The notes: generated by a model from the letters alone, not told the origin. A stretch of 64,000 nt of DNA from Diplonema papillatum (GCA_030068145.1 JAPJBO010000066.1:248001-312000); one strand, 5' to 3'; counted from the first letter of the stretch, positions 31,001-43,079 are shown. Made by a program: numbers and translations.

Positions 31001-34000
31001 GACTGGCCTCTACAAGCCTTTCTGAAGGGACTGGCCTCTACAAGCCTTTCTGAAGGGACTGGCCTCTACAAGCCTTTCTGAAGGGACTGGCCTCTACAAG
31101 CCTTTCTGAAGGGACTGGCCTCTACAAGCCTTTCTGAAGGGACTGGCCTCTACAAGCCTTTCTGAAGGGACTGGCCTCTACAAGCCTTTCTGAAGGGACT
31201 GGCCTCTACAAGCCTTTCTGAAGGGACTGGCCTCTACAAGCCTTTCTGAAGGGACTGGCCTCTACAAGCCTTTCTGAAGGGACTGGCCTCTACAAGCCTT
31301 TCTGAAGGGACTGGCCTCTACAAGCCTTTCTGAAGGGACTGGCCTCTACAAGCCTTTCTGAAGGGACTGGCCTCTACAAGCCTTTCTGAAGGGACTGGCC
31401 TCTACAAGCCTTTCTGAAGGGACTGGCCTCTACAAGCCTTTCTGAAGGGACTGGCCTCTACAAGCCTTTCTGAAGGGACTGGCCTCTACAAGCCTTTCTG
31501 AAGGGACTGGCCTCTACAAGCCTTTCTGAAGGGACTGCCTCTACAAGCCTTTCTGAAGGGACTGGCCTCTACAAGCCTTTCTGAAGGGACTGGCCTCTAC
31601 AAGCCTTTCTGAAGGGACTGGCCTCTACAAGCCTTTCTGAAGGGACTGGCCTCTACAAGCCTTTCTGAAGGGACTGGCCTCTACAAGCCTTTCTGAAGGG
31701 ACTGGCCTCTACAAGCCTTTCTGAAGGGACTGGCCTCTACAAGCCTTTCTGAAGGGACTGGCCTCTACAAGCCTTTCTGAAGGGACTGGCCTCTACAAGC
31801 CTTTCTGAAGGGACTGGCCTCTACAAGCCTTTCTGAAGGGACTGGCCTCTACAAGCCTTTCTGAAGGGACTGGCCTCTACAAGCCTTTCTGAAGGGACTG
31901 GCCTCTACAAGCCTTTCTGAAGGGACTGGCCTCTACAAGCCTTTCTGAAGGGACTGGCCTCTACAAGCCTTTCTGAAGGGACTGGCCTCTACAAGCCTTT
32001 CTGAAGGGACTGGCCTCTACAAGCCTTTCTGAAGGGACTGGCCTCTACAAGCCTTTCTGAAGGGACTGGCCTCTACAAGCCTTTCTGAAGGGACTGGCCT
32101 CTACAAGCCTTTCTGAAGGGACTGGCCTCTACAAGCCTTTCTGAAGGGACTGGCCTCTACAAGCCTTTCTGAAGGGACTGGCCTCTACAAGCCTTTCTGA
32201 AGGGACTGGCCTCTACAAGCCTTTCTGAAGGGACTGGCCTCTACAAGCCTTTCTGAAGGGACTGGCCTCTACAAGCCTTTCTGAAGGGACTGGCCTCTAC
32301 AAGCCTTTCTGAAGGGACTGGCCTCTACAAGCCTTTCTGAAGGGACTGGCCTCTACAAGCCTTTCTGAAGGGACTGGCCTCTACAAGCCTTTCTGAAGGG
32401 ACTGGCCTCTACAAGCCTTTCTGAAGGGACTGGCCTCTACAAGCCTTTCTGAAGGGACTGGCCTCTACAAGCCTTTCTGAAGGGACTGGCCTCTACAAGC
32501 CTTTCTGAAGGGACTGGCCTCTACAAGCCTTTCTGAAGGGACTGGCCTCTACAAGCCTTTCTGAAGGGACTGGCCTCTACAAGCCTTTCTGAAGGGACTG
32601 GCCTCTACAAGCCTTTCTGAAGGGACTGGCCTCTACAAGCCTTTCTGAAGGGACTGGCCTCTACAAGCCTTTCTGAAGGGACTGGCCTCTACAAGCCTTT
32701 CTGAAGGGACTGGCCTCTACAAGCCTTTCTGAAGGGACTGGCCTCTACAAGCCTTTCTGAAGGGACTGGCCTCTACAAGCCTTTCTGAAGGGACTGGCCT
32801 CTACAAGCCTTTCTGAAGGGACTGGCCTCTACAAGCCTTTCTGAAGGGACTGGCCTCTACAAGCCTTTCTGAAGGGACTGGCCTCTACAAGCCTTTCTGA
32901 AGGGACTGGCCTCTACAAGCCTTTCTGAAGGGACTGGCCTCTACAAGCCTTTCTGAAGGGACTGGCCTCTACAAGCCTTTCTGAAGGGACTGGCCTCTAC
33001 AAGCCTTTCTGAAGGGACTGGCCTCTACAAGCCTTTCTGAAGGGACTGGCCTCTACAAGCCTTTCTGAAGGGACTGGCCTCTACAAGCCTTTCTGAAGGG
33101 ACTGGCCTCTACAAGCCTTTCTGAAGGGACTGGCCTCTACAAGCCTTTCTGAAGGGACTGGCCTCTACAAGCCTTTCTGAAGGGACTGGCCTCTACAAGC
33201 CTTTCTGAAGGGACTGGCCTCTACAAGCCTTTCTGAAGGGACTGGCCTCTACAAGCCTTTCTGAAGGGACTGGCCTCTACAAGCCTTTCTGAAGGGACTG
33301 GCCTCTACAAGCCTTTCTGAAGGGACTGGCCTCTACAAGCCTTTCTGAAGGGACTGGCCTCTACAAGCCTTTCTGAAGGGACTGGCCTCTACAAGCCTTT
33401 CTGAAGGGACTGGCCTCTACAAGCCTTTCTGAAGGGACTGGCCTCTACAAGCCTTTCTGAAGGGACTGGCCTCTACAAGCCTTTCTGAAGGGACTGGCCT
33501 CTACAAGCCTTTCTGAAGGGACTGGCCTCTACAAGCCTTTCTGAAGGGACTGGCCTCTACAAGCCTTTCTGAAGGGACTGGCCTCTACAAGCCTTTCTGA
33601 AGGGACTGGCCTCTACAAGCCTTTCTGAAGGGACTGGCCTCTACAAGCCTTTCTGAAGGGACTGGCCTCTACAAGCCTTTCTGAAGGGACTGGCCTCTAC
33701 AAGCCTTTCTGAAGGGACTGGCCTCTACAAGCCTTTCTGAAGGGACTGGCCTCTACAAGCCTTTCTGAAGGGACTGGCCTCTACAAGCCTTTCTGAAGGG
33801 ACTGGCCTCTACAAGCCTTTCTGAAGGGACTGGCCTCTACAAGCCTTTCTGAAGGGACTGGCCTCTACAAGCCTTTCTGAAGGGACTGGCCTCTACAAGC
33901 CTTTCTGAAGGGACTGGCCTCTACAAGCCTTTCTGAAGGGACTGGCCTCTACAAGCCTTTCTGAAGGGACTGGCCTCTACAAGCCTTTCTGAAGGGACTG

Positions 34001-36746
34001 GCCTCTACAAGCCTTTCTGAAGGGACTGGCCTCTACAAGCCTTTCTGAAGGGACTGGCCTCTACAAGCCTTTCTGAAGGGACTGGCCTCTACAAGCCTTT
34101 CTGAAGGGACTGGCCTCTACAAGCCTTTCTGAAGGGACTGGCCTCTACAAGCCTTTCTGAAGGGACTGGCCTCTACAAGCCTTTCTGAAGGGACTGGCCT
34201 CTACAAGCCTTTCTGAAGGGACTGGCCTCTACAAGCCTTTCTGAAGGGACTGGCCTCTACAAGCCTTTCTGAAGGGACTGGCCTCTACAAGCCTTTCTGA
34301 AGGGACTGGCCTCTACAAGCCTTTCTGAAGGGACTGGCCTCTACAAGCCTTTCTGAAGGGACTGGCCTCTACAAGCCTTTCTGAAGGGACTGGCCTCTAC
34401 AAGCCTTTCTGAAGGGACTGGCCTCTACAAGCCTTTCTGAAGGGACTGGCCTCTACAAGCCTTTCTGAAGGGACTGGCCTCTACAAGCCTTTCTGAAGGG
34501 ACTGGCCTCTACAAGCCTTTCTGAAGGGACTGGCCTCTACAAGCCTTTCTGAAGGGACTGGCCTCTACAAGCCTTTCTGAAGGGACTGGCCTCTACAAGC
34601 CTTTCTGAAGGGACTGGCCTCTACAAGCCTTTCTGAAGGGACTGGCCTCTACAAGCCTTTCTGAAGGGACTGGCCTCTACAAGCCTTTCTGAAGGGACTG
34701 GCCTCTACAAGCCTTTCTGAAGGGACTGGCCTCTACAAGCCTTTCTGAAGGGACTGGCCTCTACAAGCCTTTCTGAAGGGACTGGCCTCTACAAGCCTTT
34801 CTGAAGGGACTGGCCTCTACAAGCCTTTCTGAAGGGACTGGCCTCTACAAGCCTTTCTGAAGGGACTGGCCTCTACAAGCCTTTCTGAAGGGACTGGCCT
34901 CTACAAGCCTTTCTGAAGGGACTGGCCTCTACAAGCCTTTCTGAAGGGACTGGCCTCTACAAGCCTTTCTGAAGGGACTGGCCTCTACAAGCCTTTCTGA
35001 AGGGACTGGCCTCTACAAGCCTTTCTGAAGGGACTGGCCTCTACAAGCCTTTCTGAAGGGACTGGCCTCTACAAGCCTTTCTGAAGGGACTGGCCTCTAC
35101 AAGCCTTTCTGAAGGGACTGGCCTCTACAAGCCTTTCTGAAGGGACTGGCCTCTACAAGCCTTTCTGAAGGGACTGGCCTCTACAAGCCTTTCTGAAGGG
35201 ACTGGCCTCTACAAGCCTTTCTGAAGGGACTGGCCTCTACAAGCCTTTCTGAAGGGACTGGCCTCTACAAGCCTTTCTGAAGGGACTGGCCTCTACAAGC
35301 CTTTCTGAAGGGACTGGCCTCTACAAGCCTTTCTGAAGGGACTGGCCTCTACAAGCCTTTCTGAAGGGACTGGCCTCTACAAGCCTTTCTGAAGGGACTG
35401 GCCTCTACAAGCCTTTCTGAAGGGACTGGCCTCTACAAGCCTTTCTGAAGGGACTGGCCTCTACAAGCCTTTCTGAAGGGACTGGCCTCTACAAGCCTTT
35501 CTGAAGGGACTGGCCTCTACAAGCCTTTCTGAAGGGACTGGCCTCTACAAGCCTTTCTGAAGGGACTGGCCTCTACAAGCCTTTCTGAAGGGACTGGCCT
35601 CTACAAGCCTTTCTGAAGGGACTGGCCTCTACAAGCCTTTCTGAAGGGACTGGCCTCTACAAGCCTTTCTGAAGGGACTGGCCTCTACAAGCCTTTCTGA
35701 AGGGACTGGCCTCTACAAGCCTTTCTGAAGGGACTGGCCTCTACAAGCCTTTCTGAAGGGACTGGCCTCTACAAGCCTTTCTGAAGGGACTGGCCTCTAC
35801 AAGCCTTTCTGAAGGGACTGGCCTCTACAAGCCTTTCTGAAGGGACTGGCCTCTACAAGCCTTTCTGAAGGGACTGGCCTCTACAAGCCTTTCTGAAGGG
35901 ACTGGCCTCTACAAGCCTTTCTGAAGGGACTGGCCTCTACAAGCCTTTCTGAAGGGACTGGCCTCTACAAGCCTTTCTGAAGGGACTGGCCTCTACAAGC
36001 CTTTCTGAAGGGACTGGCCTCTACAAGCCTTTCTGAAGGGACTGGCCTCTACAAGCCTTTCTGAAGGGACTGGCCTCTACAAGCCTTTCTGAAGGGACTG
36101 GCCTCTACAAGCCTTTCTGAAGGGACTGGCCTCTACAAGCCTTTCTGAAGGGACTGGCCTCTACAAGCCTTTCTGAAGGGACTGGCCTCTACAAGCCTTT
36201 CTGAAGGGACTGGCCTCTACAAGCCTTTCTGAAGGGACTGGCCTCTACAAGCCTTTCTGAAGGGACTGGCCTCTACAAGCCTTTCTGAAGGGACTGGCCT
36301 CTACAAGCCTTTCTGAAGGGACTGGCCTCTACAAGCCTTTCTGAAGGGACTGGCCTCTACAAGCCTTTCTGAAGGGACTGGCCTCTACAAGCCTTTCTGA
36401 AGGGACTGGCCTCTACAAGCCTTTCTGAAGGGACTGGCCTCTACAAGCCTTTCTGAAGGGACTGGCCTCTACAAGCCTTTCTGAAGGGACTGGCCTCTAC
36501 AAGCCTTTCTGAAGGGACTGGCCTCTACAAGCCTTTCTGAAGGGACTGGCCTCTACAAGCCTTTCTGAAGGGACTGGCCTCTACAAGCCTTTCTGAAGGG
36601 ACTGGCCTCTACAAGCCTTTCTGAAGGGACTGGCTTCTACAAGCCTTTCTGAAGGGACTGGCCTCTACAAGCCTTTCTGAAGGGACTGGCCTCTACAAGC
36701 CTTTCTGAAGGGACTGGCCTCTACAAGCCTTTCTGAAGGGACTGGC
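25065..36746. repeat. 28-bp satellite, about 417 copies, 11.7 kb
   Basis: Each unit contains GACTGGCCTCTACAAGCC and TTTCTGAAGG. By eye only three variants appear: a C-to-T near 25138, a one-base deletion near 31537 and a C-to-T near 36635. The array therefore looks very recently expanded or strongly homogenised. Every frame meets a stop within three units, so it is non-coding. It appears to lie inside one gene A intron. It has no spacers and is not a CRISPR array. Confidence 0.98.
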
Positions 36747-36772
36747 CCTTCGAGACCTTGATGGGAGTCAAC
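36746..36772 (+). repeat. Right flank repeat of the satellite
   Basis: Same CCCTTCGAGACCTTGATGGG plus AGTCAAC as at 25033, followed by a decayed half unit (GAACTGGCC). Confidence 0.9.
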
Positions 36773-36912
36773 ATTTCTAAAGGAACTGGCCTTTAGAACG
36801 AGAACTGCCAAGAAATGGACTCTAAGAAAGGAAAAAGTGAGCCACGTCTTTGCAACCCACAAACAGTCAAGATCCGCAAACCCCAGGAACCTCTGAACCA
36901 ATACCGTAAAAC

Positions 36913-37638
36913 CTCTAGACCAGGGCATTAGCTTCCGATTCCAAATTCCGTCAGCTGACGGAATTTGGAAATCCGGGTGGCTCAAAAAATATAAAAAAAA
37001 GTGCAAAAAACGACCTTCGATGAAAAAAGTCGTGGGCGTCCGGTGGAGGCGTGAGTTAGGCCCAGCTGTGCCAGGAAGCTGGCTGGCGGTCAAGGGCTGG
37101 GCTGGCGGTCAGGGGCTGGCCATCGGTGGGTCGCCGATGGTGGGCTGGCTGGCAGAAGTTTGGGGCTGCCGCGGGTGCTGAGCCGAGTGAGAGAGTCGAG
37201 GCTCAGAAGCAGCCCGGAATTATTGACAGATTCTTTCCGAGTTGACACAAGTGCCTTGTTCCGTGTGATCTCCGGTCTGCATCTACTCGTGCCAATGAGC
37301 TACCAGCACACAGTATCTGAGTGGTGGATGAATTTGAAATGGGCTGTTGCCTTCAGGAGTGTGCACCAGGGGGAGCGGGGCGAGGGTCACACAGATGGCA
37401 AACAGTGCCACATTACGTTGGTCGTATGTTTAACGCGACAAACGGACTGAGAAGTGCAAACTCTTTCTCCGCCTGAATGTACCGTACCGTTTGCCGGGGG
37501 GCGGAGCCCCCCGGACCCCCCCATTTTTGAAGGTTCGGGCGGCCTAAACAAATTTCAGAGCGAGAAAAGCAAAATCGGCTATTGAGACGGAATTTGGAAA
37601 AGCGAGGAAAAGTGAAGCTAATAGCCTGACTCTAGACC
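36913..37638. mobile_element. Non-autonomous DNA element with TCTAGA-type inverted ends, copy 1
   Basis: The left end TCTAGACCAGGGCATTAGC leads to CCAAATTCCGTC. The right end is its imperfect inverse (GACGGAATTTGG ... GAAGCTAATAGCCTGACTCTAGA). A 32-base perfect palindrome lies at 36939-36970. The interior (0.7 kb) has no transposase. It directly abuts copy 2 and shares the central TCTAGA. Confidence 0.65.
36939..36970. repeat. Perfect 32-base palindrome
   Basis: TTCCAAATTCCGTCAG followed by its exact reverse complement, with no spacer. It could extrude as a cruciform. It sits in the left inverted end of the TCTAGA-type element. Confidence 0.95.
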
Positions 37639-38476
37639 GGGGGATAAGCTTCTATATCCACATTTGGACCGTCGGCCAGAATTTGGAAAGGCCGCCGGAA
37701 AAAAAAAAAAAAAAACCCACCGATCACGGGAACCCCACCGATCACCACAAGCACGCACGAAGCTGAACTTCACAAGCATCCAAAAGGTCGAAAGACACCA
37801 ATCTGTACGTCCATTCGGATCGTCGGAAACACAAAAAAAAATGGCACTACCGTGACTGCATCGTCCCCCAGGCGCCGGCAGCGGTGGCCAATTGGAGGGG
37901 CAACCACTGCACCAGCAAAGGCTACAGAAGGAGTGCACGCAGGGGGAATCCCACTTCCCAGCACCAGTAGAAGTGGCCAGTTTGGATGCAAGTTGGACGG
38001 GCACGGGGGAAAGAACAACAGCTCTGCATGACACATCACGTGCGAAGAGATAACCGCCGGCGATGCAGATTATCGCCACAGATTCTTTGCATTCTGACCT
38101 AAACTATCTACCAGACAAAATGCCAGGGATAAAACACATAGAAAGTCGAAAAATGAAGCGTCAAACAAGTCAATCGACGTTGCAAGGCTTTGTCACAAGT
38201 AAGAAGCCCAAACCTGCTCCAAAGCCAGCAGACGAGCCGAAGGCTGTTCGCGAGGATGCAGACAAGATACTGCGGATTCGGGTCGGCAGCTCCTGCTGTT
38301 GCTTACCTGCGACTGGAGGGCATGCAGGTTGAGGCCGGAGAGGAGGCAGAGACACCGGCAGGCGAGCCAACTCAGTGCAAAAATTGCCGAAAAACAGTGA
38401 AAACGCAAAAAAGCCGTTATCGGTCCAAATTTGAAAAATGGGCCGGAGACCAAGCTAATGCCCTGCTCTAGACTCG
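37631..38476. mobile_element. TCTAGA-type DNA element, copy 2, with transposase-like N-terminus
   Basis: The left end TCTAGACCGGGGGATAAGC leads to ATTTGGACCG. The inverse at 38427-38473 (CGGTCCAAATTTG ... AGCTAATGCCCTGCTCTAGA) closes it. Inside, about 38150-38280 is a frame with MKRQTSQSTLQGF and KKPKPAPKPADEPKA. The QSTLQGF motif resembles the PCNA-binding-type motif often found at transposase N-termini; this is a weak resemblance. A family E fragment lies at 38021-38100. A-runs border it. Confidence 0.6.
38021..38100 (+). repeat. Repeat family E, 3' fragment
   Basis: HDTSRAKR-stop codons (about 38028-38054), then the stem-loop GGCGAT-GCAGATT-ATCGCC and ACAGATTCTTTGCATT. It is nested in the TCTAGA-type element. 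Confidence 0.85.
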
Positions 38477-38507
38477 GAAAAAAAAAAAAAAAAAAAAAAA
38501 ACGACGA

Positions 38508-38716
38508 AACCAACCCAGGGCCATGCTAGTGGCAATGCGGCTGCGGTTAATGTCATTGCACTGTTCGCTTCACGCGGACTTGGGAATCCTGTCGCAGTGT
38601 TGCGACGAAAGGTGGATGCATTGAAGGACGCCGCGATGAGAGGTGATCGTAAGGCGCTACGCCTCGCACCGCAGTTCTTCAACTGCTTGGCCGAGTCGGA
38701 TGCGCTCTTGAAAATC
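38508..38716 (+). other. Coding-like segment of unknown origin
   Basis: The frame GHASGNAAAVNVIALFASRG ... FFNCLAESDALLKISS is open and helical, and ends at a good donor-like CG|GTATGC. Third-position GC is lower than in host exons, so a mobile-element remnant is more likely than a gene A exon. No family is recognised. Confidence 0.3.
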
Positions 38717-38787
38717 AGCTCGGTATGCCACCTACAGCAGTGTCCTCGGTGCGTGTTCGTGACCAGACCGGCTGCCATCACGCACTC

Positions 38788-38827
38788 TTTTTTTTTTTTT
38801 TTTTTTTTTTTGTATAAGCACCTGCTG
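38788..38827 (+). mobile_element. T run and truncated SIRE-like left end
   Basis: A T run followed by TGTATAAGCACCTGCTG, the first 17 bases of unit A, and then unrelated DNA. Confidence 0.7.
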
Positions 38828-39252
38828 GTCTTCCCGTGGCGACACTGTTGACCGCACCTTAATTGAGTCGCGGTCGCCGATCCCCCAACAGCCAGCATCA
38901 TATACTTGATGCGACGCGGAACAAGTGCTGTCAGCACCGCCCGGCGAATAGAGGGCCACAGAAGTGGCAAATCGACCGGGCGGGGGGTGCTTAGCAGCCA
39001 ATGGCCTGATGGCTGAGTGCACACCTAAGCAGGGCTGTCCTCGTGTTGTAGCCGTGTTGTGTATAAGGCTTCGTGGGGGCCTGGTCAACCACCTCATCTC
39101 AATAGGCGCAAACCTTACTCGACAGTGATTGGACAGTCGGGATGCCGGGGGCGGGTCTCCATGAAGAAGAGAAAAGGAAAGCAATACCTGCCCCCTGCGC
39201 CTGCTGTCTCCGGCTGCTTCGGCAGACGACACATACTACTACTACTACTGCT

Positions 39253-39419
39253 GCATAAGCACCTGACGCAAAAGATCAAAGGAGGTAAATGTGCTGCAGA
39301 AACATTGGGTTCAGTGGCGGGCGTAAGCGTTCAACAAAAAATGACCCACTTTGTAGTTGTATTGTTTCTCCCCCTCTAGCCTCCTTCGAAGTAAGCACAA
39401 GCCAGCCCCTCGAGTATTT
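39253..39419 (+). mobile_element. SIRE-like solo A-B repeat with internal deletion
   Basis: CATAAGCACCTGACG, then GATCAAAGGAGGTAAATGTG, GTGGCGGGCGTAAGCGTTC and CCTCGAGTATTT. The part between TAAGCACCTG and GATCAAAGG is shortened compared with 16621-16837. Confidence 0.9.
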
Positions 39420-39843
39420 TACAGGCGGAGGAGCACATGCAAACCACCTGGAACCGATCAGGTAGTGAGTGTTCCTCTCGTCCAACCGTTGGAAAGAGTT
39501 CTAATTGTCGTGTTCGGCTGCAGTCAGTGTTTCTGCGCGTTAGTCTGTGTTAGTCTGTTCGTTGCTCGCCACAGAAAAGGCTCTCTGGGCACACTAGGTT
39601 CCCGTGGAGGTTATGTACCTGCATGCCCAGTTGCATGTCGTCATGGTAGGAAGGCTATCCAAGCCGTTTCTACGATTGATTAGGGAAAGGCTCATTCGTG
39701 CCTGTCGTCTGGGACGGTTGTTTTCGGGCAGCCATTCTTCGATGCTTCTTTTTGCAAAAAAACCCAGGTTCAATTTGGGGCTTCCCTACTACTAACCTCC
39801 GTGTTGTCAAGCGAGTTTCCATTCTCCCTGCCCGCGCACACAG

Positions 39844-40104
39844 AAAACGCTGTCGGGTATGTCCGACGTTCTCCTCGCTGCACCGCAGACCAGCCTGTGC
39901 GGAGTTGACCTGCTGTGCCGGAATTTCATGGAGAAGATTGGGCAGCCGGAAGCCGGCCTGTCGTTCGAGCTCCTGGCCGCTGCGTTCGCGGCCGGCGAAC
40001 GACACTTCCTGACGATCGTGTCACGGGTCGCGCGCCAATGCCTGGTCGAAGACCCGCCGAAGGCGAAAAGCTTGGTGTCCGTCGTCGGGCGGTACGCTTA
40101 CTCA
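39844..40104 (+). CDS. Probable gene A exon after the satellite intron
   Basis: After CGCACACAG the frame KTLSGMSDVLLAAPQTSLCG to VVGRYAYS is 87 codons, GC-ending and helical (FELLAAAFAAGERHFLTIVS). TCA|GTATGC is a good donor leaving phase 0, matched by the next exon. Its incoming phase 0 fits the exon at 24358-24928. It could instead be an early exon of a separate short gene starting at ATG 39859. I favour gene A because of codon use, phase and helical character. Confidence 0.65.
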
Positions 40105-40146
40105 GTATGCGGATTTAACTCTTGCACCACTGGGCCGGTGGGGTCC

Positions 40147-40250
40147 AAAACTTGGGCCCAAAACTTGGACCCAGAACTTGGACCCAAAACTTGGACCCAA
40201 AACTTGGACCCAAAACTTGGATCCAAAACTTGGACCCGAAACTTGGACCC
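40147..40250. repeat. 14-bp tandem repeat in the short intron
   Basis: About seven units of AAAACTTGGACCC with small changes fill much of the 273-bp intron 40105-40377. The frame through it is open, but the donor upstream makes it intronic. Confidence 0.9.
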
Positions 40251-40377
40251 CTATGAGATCTATGAGGGCTTGCATCGTCGTCTCGTTTGCCCCCCCTCTA
40301 CCACTCCTTGTCATCCACTTGTCGTTGTATTCGTCCAGTGCGTAGTGCAAGCTGAATAAAGAAACCCTCTAACACAG

Positions 40378-40527
40378 GAGAAGCCGCACGAGCGACTGGT
40401 AGCTGTGAGCCTGGCAAAGACGCAGCAGGGTCCGGAGATACTCGCTATCATGACAAAGAGCGCAGCGGACCCCCTCCTCTGCTGCGAAGCAATGCAGTTC
40501 TTCGGACTCGGGGCTGTGGACCACTAG
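40378..40527 (+). CDS. Probable terminal exon of gene A
   Basis: After TCTAACACAG the frame EKPHERLVAVSLAKTQQGPE to FFGLGAVDH ends at TAG 40525-40527. It is 49 codons, GC-ending and helical, and enters in phase 0 like the preceding donor. It would end gene A at about 1765 residues. No polyadenylation signal is recognised downstream. Confidence 0.6.
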   Translation, partial: EKPHERLVAVSLAKTQQGPEILAIMTKSAADPLLCCEAMQFFGLGAVDH

Positions 40528-40602
40528 TCCGTGTGCTGGGACAGGAGATCTGTCCCCGCCCCGTGAAATGATCGCGGGGACTCCTCGCCCTCGTGACCCA
40601 CT

Positions 40603-40865
40603 TGTTGTAGCAATCCCAAGTGATATCACACTGTTGCGTTGTAAAAAAAAACAAGTGAAGTTATATGCAATAACGAGTGAAGTGACATCACATTCTTGCG
40701 TTGTAACAATAACGAGTGAAGTTCCATCACGTTGTTGTAGCAACAACGAGTGAAGTGACATCACTTTCCTGCGTTGTAACAATAACGAGTGAAGTGATAT
40801 CTAACAATAACGAGTGAAGTGATATCACGTTGCTGCGTTGATCACATGCAACAGAACATGTGATC
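40603..40865. repeat. About 38-bp decayed tandem repeat and a small hairpin
   Basis: Five to six units contain AACGAGTGAAGTGA and ATCACGTTGTTG or similar. The right edge holds GATCACATG-CAACAGAA-CATGTGATC (about 40839-40864), a perfect 9-base inverted repeat. Intergenic. Confidence 0.8.
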
Positions 40866-41181
40866 GCATGATTTTCGACTGAGTGATCGTGTGAACTCTT
40901 TGCACGTGTTGCACCACACATGTTACGCAACATCGCAAGACCCCCACAACAAGTACGTCGTGGGGCGAGGAGCAGCCGCGAAGTTTTGAAGAGTCGCCTG
41001 CCACTGCTGCTCTGCCGCTCCTCCCTGGCCGGAACCGCTCTTAAAGAAACTAGCCTTGGGTAAGGTGGCTACGCACCCTCCCGAACCAAAGCGGCAACCA
41101 GGTGAGCGGCAGCTGTGTCCGACGAAGCGGCGAGATCTGCGGCAGCTGGGCAGGCTTTCCCCAGCGCGGACGCGGCTGTTT

Positions 41182-41423
41182 CTCCTTTAGCCATACTTCA
41201 ACGTTCTTGCGGCAAAAGTGGGTCCTTAATGGGTCCTTTACGCGCGGACGCGGCTGTTTTTTTTTGGTGTTAACAAATGCGTTGTTGGTACTAAAAATTA
41301 GTAGTTGGCAGCGTACTAAAAGCAACTCACCAAATCAGGTGAAAAGCCGCTAGTGCGCACAAACAAAGCCATACTTCAACTTTCTTGTGGCAAAAGTGGG
41401 TCCTTAATGGGTCCTTTACGGTC
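41182..41423. repeat. 54-bp direct repeat pair around a splice-like motif
   Basis: GCCATACTTCAAC ... GTGGGTCCTTAATGGGTCCT occurs at about 41190 and 41370. Between them, at 41287-41311, lies GGTACTAAAAATTAGTAGTT and GGCAG, a motif repeated before gene B and in its duplicated tails. Confidence 0.8.
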
Positions 41424-41752
41424 CCCGACTGTTTGGCGGGACGTTTCCCGGCCGGTTCTTCAACCTGCACCGGTCTGTAGCAAGTTTTTCGGGATTTCTT
41501 CCGTTATGCTTTTAGGTTCCTGGGTGGGGTTGGGTGTTAGTCGGGCTGATTCTTTTGCGATAACCAGTCACTACCTCCTTAGAGAGCATACTTGTTGCAG
41601 CTAAAAAGGAACGTTGACAGCGGTTTAACCTGAACGCACAGGTCAAAAAAATTGCACAAACAAACTATTCGCGCGGCGCCCAGATCCTCCGACGGACACG
41701 GACGAGGACTGAGTAGTTCCGCCGCACTCTAGCTCAGCGACTCGCAGCTTAC

Positions 41753-42612
41753 GCGCCCAGCACCTGGCGGCCAAATGTCCACCAGTGCCATCTGTTCGCA
41801 GACACACTCTAGCTCCGCGCCGATGATTCGTCTTGGCTTAAAGGACCAAAACACGTGCAGATAAAAACCAGTGCGGTGTTGAGCACGCCCACAACCATTC
41901 CAAGCACGTTCATGCTATCCTTCCCCCTATCCTAGGAAGCTGAGTTCCCACAGCCCATCCAACTCGATATCTCGGCTTGCAGTCTCTCAAATGTCGAGCC
42001 CGATTCTGAGCTCGATTAAAGACCGACACGGCCCGTTCTTAATAGTCACCGTTACGCACACGGTAGGGGAAGCGGGTTTGGCAGAAAGATTGTCGACCTG
42101 TACCCCGACAGAACCCGTATAATGGGGGCCAAAATCCACCCAGGAAGACTTCGTCTCAGCATCGTTTGCGTATCCCACACGCACAGCGTCCAGCGCCCAG
42201 CACCTGGCGGCCAAATATCCACCAGTGCCACCTGTTCGCAGACACACTCTAGCTCCGCGCCGATGATTCGTCTTGGCTTCAAGGACCAAAACACGTGCAG
42301 ATAAAAACCAGTGCGGTGTTGAGCACGCACGCACAACCATTCCAAGCACGTTCATGCTATCCTTCCCCCTATCCTAGGAAGCTGAGTTCCCCCAGCCCAT
42401 CCTACTCGATATCTCGGCTTGCAATCTCTCATTGATTCTGAGCTCGATTAAAGACCGACACGGCCCGTTCTTAATAGTCACCGTTACGCACGGTAGGGGA
42501 AGCGATTTTGGCAGAAAGATTGTCGACCTGTACCCCGACAGAACCCGTATATTGGGGGCCAAAATCCACCCAGGAAGACTTCGTCTCAGCATCCCACACG
42601 CACAGCGTCGTA
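41753..42612. repeat. Recent tandem duplication, about 430 bp twice
   Basis: 41753-42192 and 42193-42612 both run from CCCAGCACCTGGCGGCC to CACACGCACAGCGTC with few differences. A related phrase (GATGATGGTCCGC...GGCTTAAAGGACC) at 11508-11620 shows that the sequence is dispersed as well. Confidence 0.9.
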
Positions 42613-42687
42613 CTTCGCCGGAATCTTTCTCCTCGAACCCCCCGACTCCCTGTGACCCTTTTCCCTGCGTTGTTCTATTTTACTTTT

Positions 42688-42745
42688 TCTTCGAAGAAGT
42701 TTTGATGCTAGCACCAAATACGCATACGGGGTGTCCTGTCAAAGC
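42688..42745 (+). repeat. Third copy of the gene A exon-bracketing repeat
   Basis: TTCGAAGAAGTTTTGATGCT ... GGGTGTCCTG; a diverged, shortened relative of 17249-17335 and 19864-19950. Confidence 0.65.
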
Positions 42746-42808
42746 ATTCACCTAAGATGTAGTGGGGCAGCCGGATTCCCTGGAGAGATGGTCCCTGCAC
42801 TCTAACTC

Positions 42809-43079
<271 letters not shown>

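Noticed and set aside
25065-36746. CRISPR-like appearance of the 28-bp array
   Set aside because: There are no unique spacers between units; it is a head-to-tail satellite, and the host is eukaryotic.
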